Positions 63,844 through 64,000 of a stretch of 64,000 nt of DNA are shown here, piece by piece; the first letter of the stretch is position 1, and each line of letters starts with the position of its first letter. Origin of the DNA: Acidithiobacillus acidisediminis. GTDB lineage: Bacteria; Pseudomonadota; Gammaproteobacteria; Acidithiobacillales; Acidithiobacillaceae. The position numbers were made by a program, and so were the translations under genes. The notes under the pieces are model-generated. The model was not told the origin of the DNA and made no database searches. It saw only the letters and a list, made by a program, of their open reading frames with translations. The DNA lies in NCBI RefSeq assembly GCF_023277115.1, contig NZ_JALQCS010000001.1, positions 1,110,001-1,174,000 of the forward strand, given 5' to 3'.

Positions 63844-64000
63844 TCAATTCGCCAGGGCCAGCATCAGCTGGTTCAGGCGGGCGACGAAACTGGCGGGATC
63901 TTCGAGCTGCCCGCCCTCGGCGAGGATGGCCTGGTCCAGCAAGAGTGCGGACCATTCGCCAAAACGGGTATCATCTGCCTCTTTTTCGATCCGTGCCAAC
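63844..64000 (-). CDS. htpG: HtpG (Hsp90) chaperone, C-terminal end only
   Basis: The last 51 codons of a minus-strand frame that continues beyond the window. The segment [21 protein letters not shown] followed by FVARLNQLM matches the dimerisation helices at the end of bacterial HtpG. It is partial because the window ends here; the stop codon is at 63844-63846. Confidence 0.85.
   Translation of the reverse strand, partial: LARIEKEADDTRFGEWSALLLDQAILAEGGQLEDPASFVARLNQLMLALAN

Overview
The window reads as a chromosomal segment of a gammaproteobacterium-like acidophile, most likely Acidithiobacillus or a close relative. This is an inference from gene content: the GlrK-QseG-GlrR trio, oligoribonuclease, DUF3579, an Slp lipoprotein, the gmk-rpoZ-spoT-ridA-recG block, and several TonB-dependent receptors. 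No rRNA, tRNA, CRISPR array or intact insertion sequence was seen. Most genes look vertically inherited and GC-rich. The two receptors at the left and the intergenic regions beside them are visibly richer in A+T.

Region 1 (1-18960) centres on reductive pyrimidine catabolism. It holds a beta-alanine:pyruvate-type aminotransferase on the minus strand. A divergent, tightly overlapping plus-strand operon encodes beta-ureidopropionase, PreT, PreA, dihydropyrimidinase, two NCS1 permeases, cytidine deaminase and a CmcJ/NvfI-type putative oxygenase. Together these could import cytosine or uracil derivatives and take uracil to malonic semialdehyde plus ammonia. The divergent gap holds two sigma-54 promoters facing opposite ways with NtrC-like boxes between them, so nitrogen control is likely. 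Paralogous TonB-dependent receptors flank the cluster. The right-hand one is followed by a secreted nucleoside-phosphorylase-like protein and a convergent exported phosphoesterase, which together suggest a nucleotide/nucleoside scavenging locus.

Region 2 (18960-40250) starts with a decayed IS1595-type transposase fragment, an alanine-zipper lipoprotein and an L,D-transpeptidase. It continues with FIST protein, endonuclease III, a beta-CASP nuclease, glycogen synthase, GalU and DUF502. Next comes the GlrR-QseG-GlrK sigma-54 two-component operon, facing a small gene that carries its own near-consensus sigma-54 promoter. RecN, NAD kinase, uracil-DNA glycosylase, an epimerase, an LLM flavin oxidoreductase and oligoribonuclease follow.

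Region 3 (40290-41552) is the most unusual part. Three tandem copies of a minus-strand intrinsic terminator lie beside an orphan OmpR-family response regulator. Two copies belong to near-identical 210-base units and the third to a divergent one. Each is preceded by a pair of 11-base direct repeats of TGGAAAC type, which also sit in front of the regulator gene. This looks like a response-regulator-controlled family of tandem small RNAs.

Region 4 (41537-47019) is a minus-strand operon of TonB-dependent receptor, ExbB, ExbD, TonB and a Tat-exported PhoD-type phosphatase. A four-repeat PHO box precedes it with the exact spacing of PhoB-activated promoters, so it is probably a phosphate-starvation organophosphate uptake system.

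Region 5 (47231-64000) is mainly housekeeping: Slp lipoprotein, YicC, Gmk, RpoZ, SpoT, RidA, a DUF1858-like redox protein, RecG, a second L,D-transpeptidase, a PAS-PAS-GGDEF cyclase, protoporphyrinogen oxidase, two AI-2E-family membrane proteins, a PHP phosphatase, RlmB, a membrane protein and the C-terminus of HtpG.
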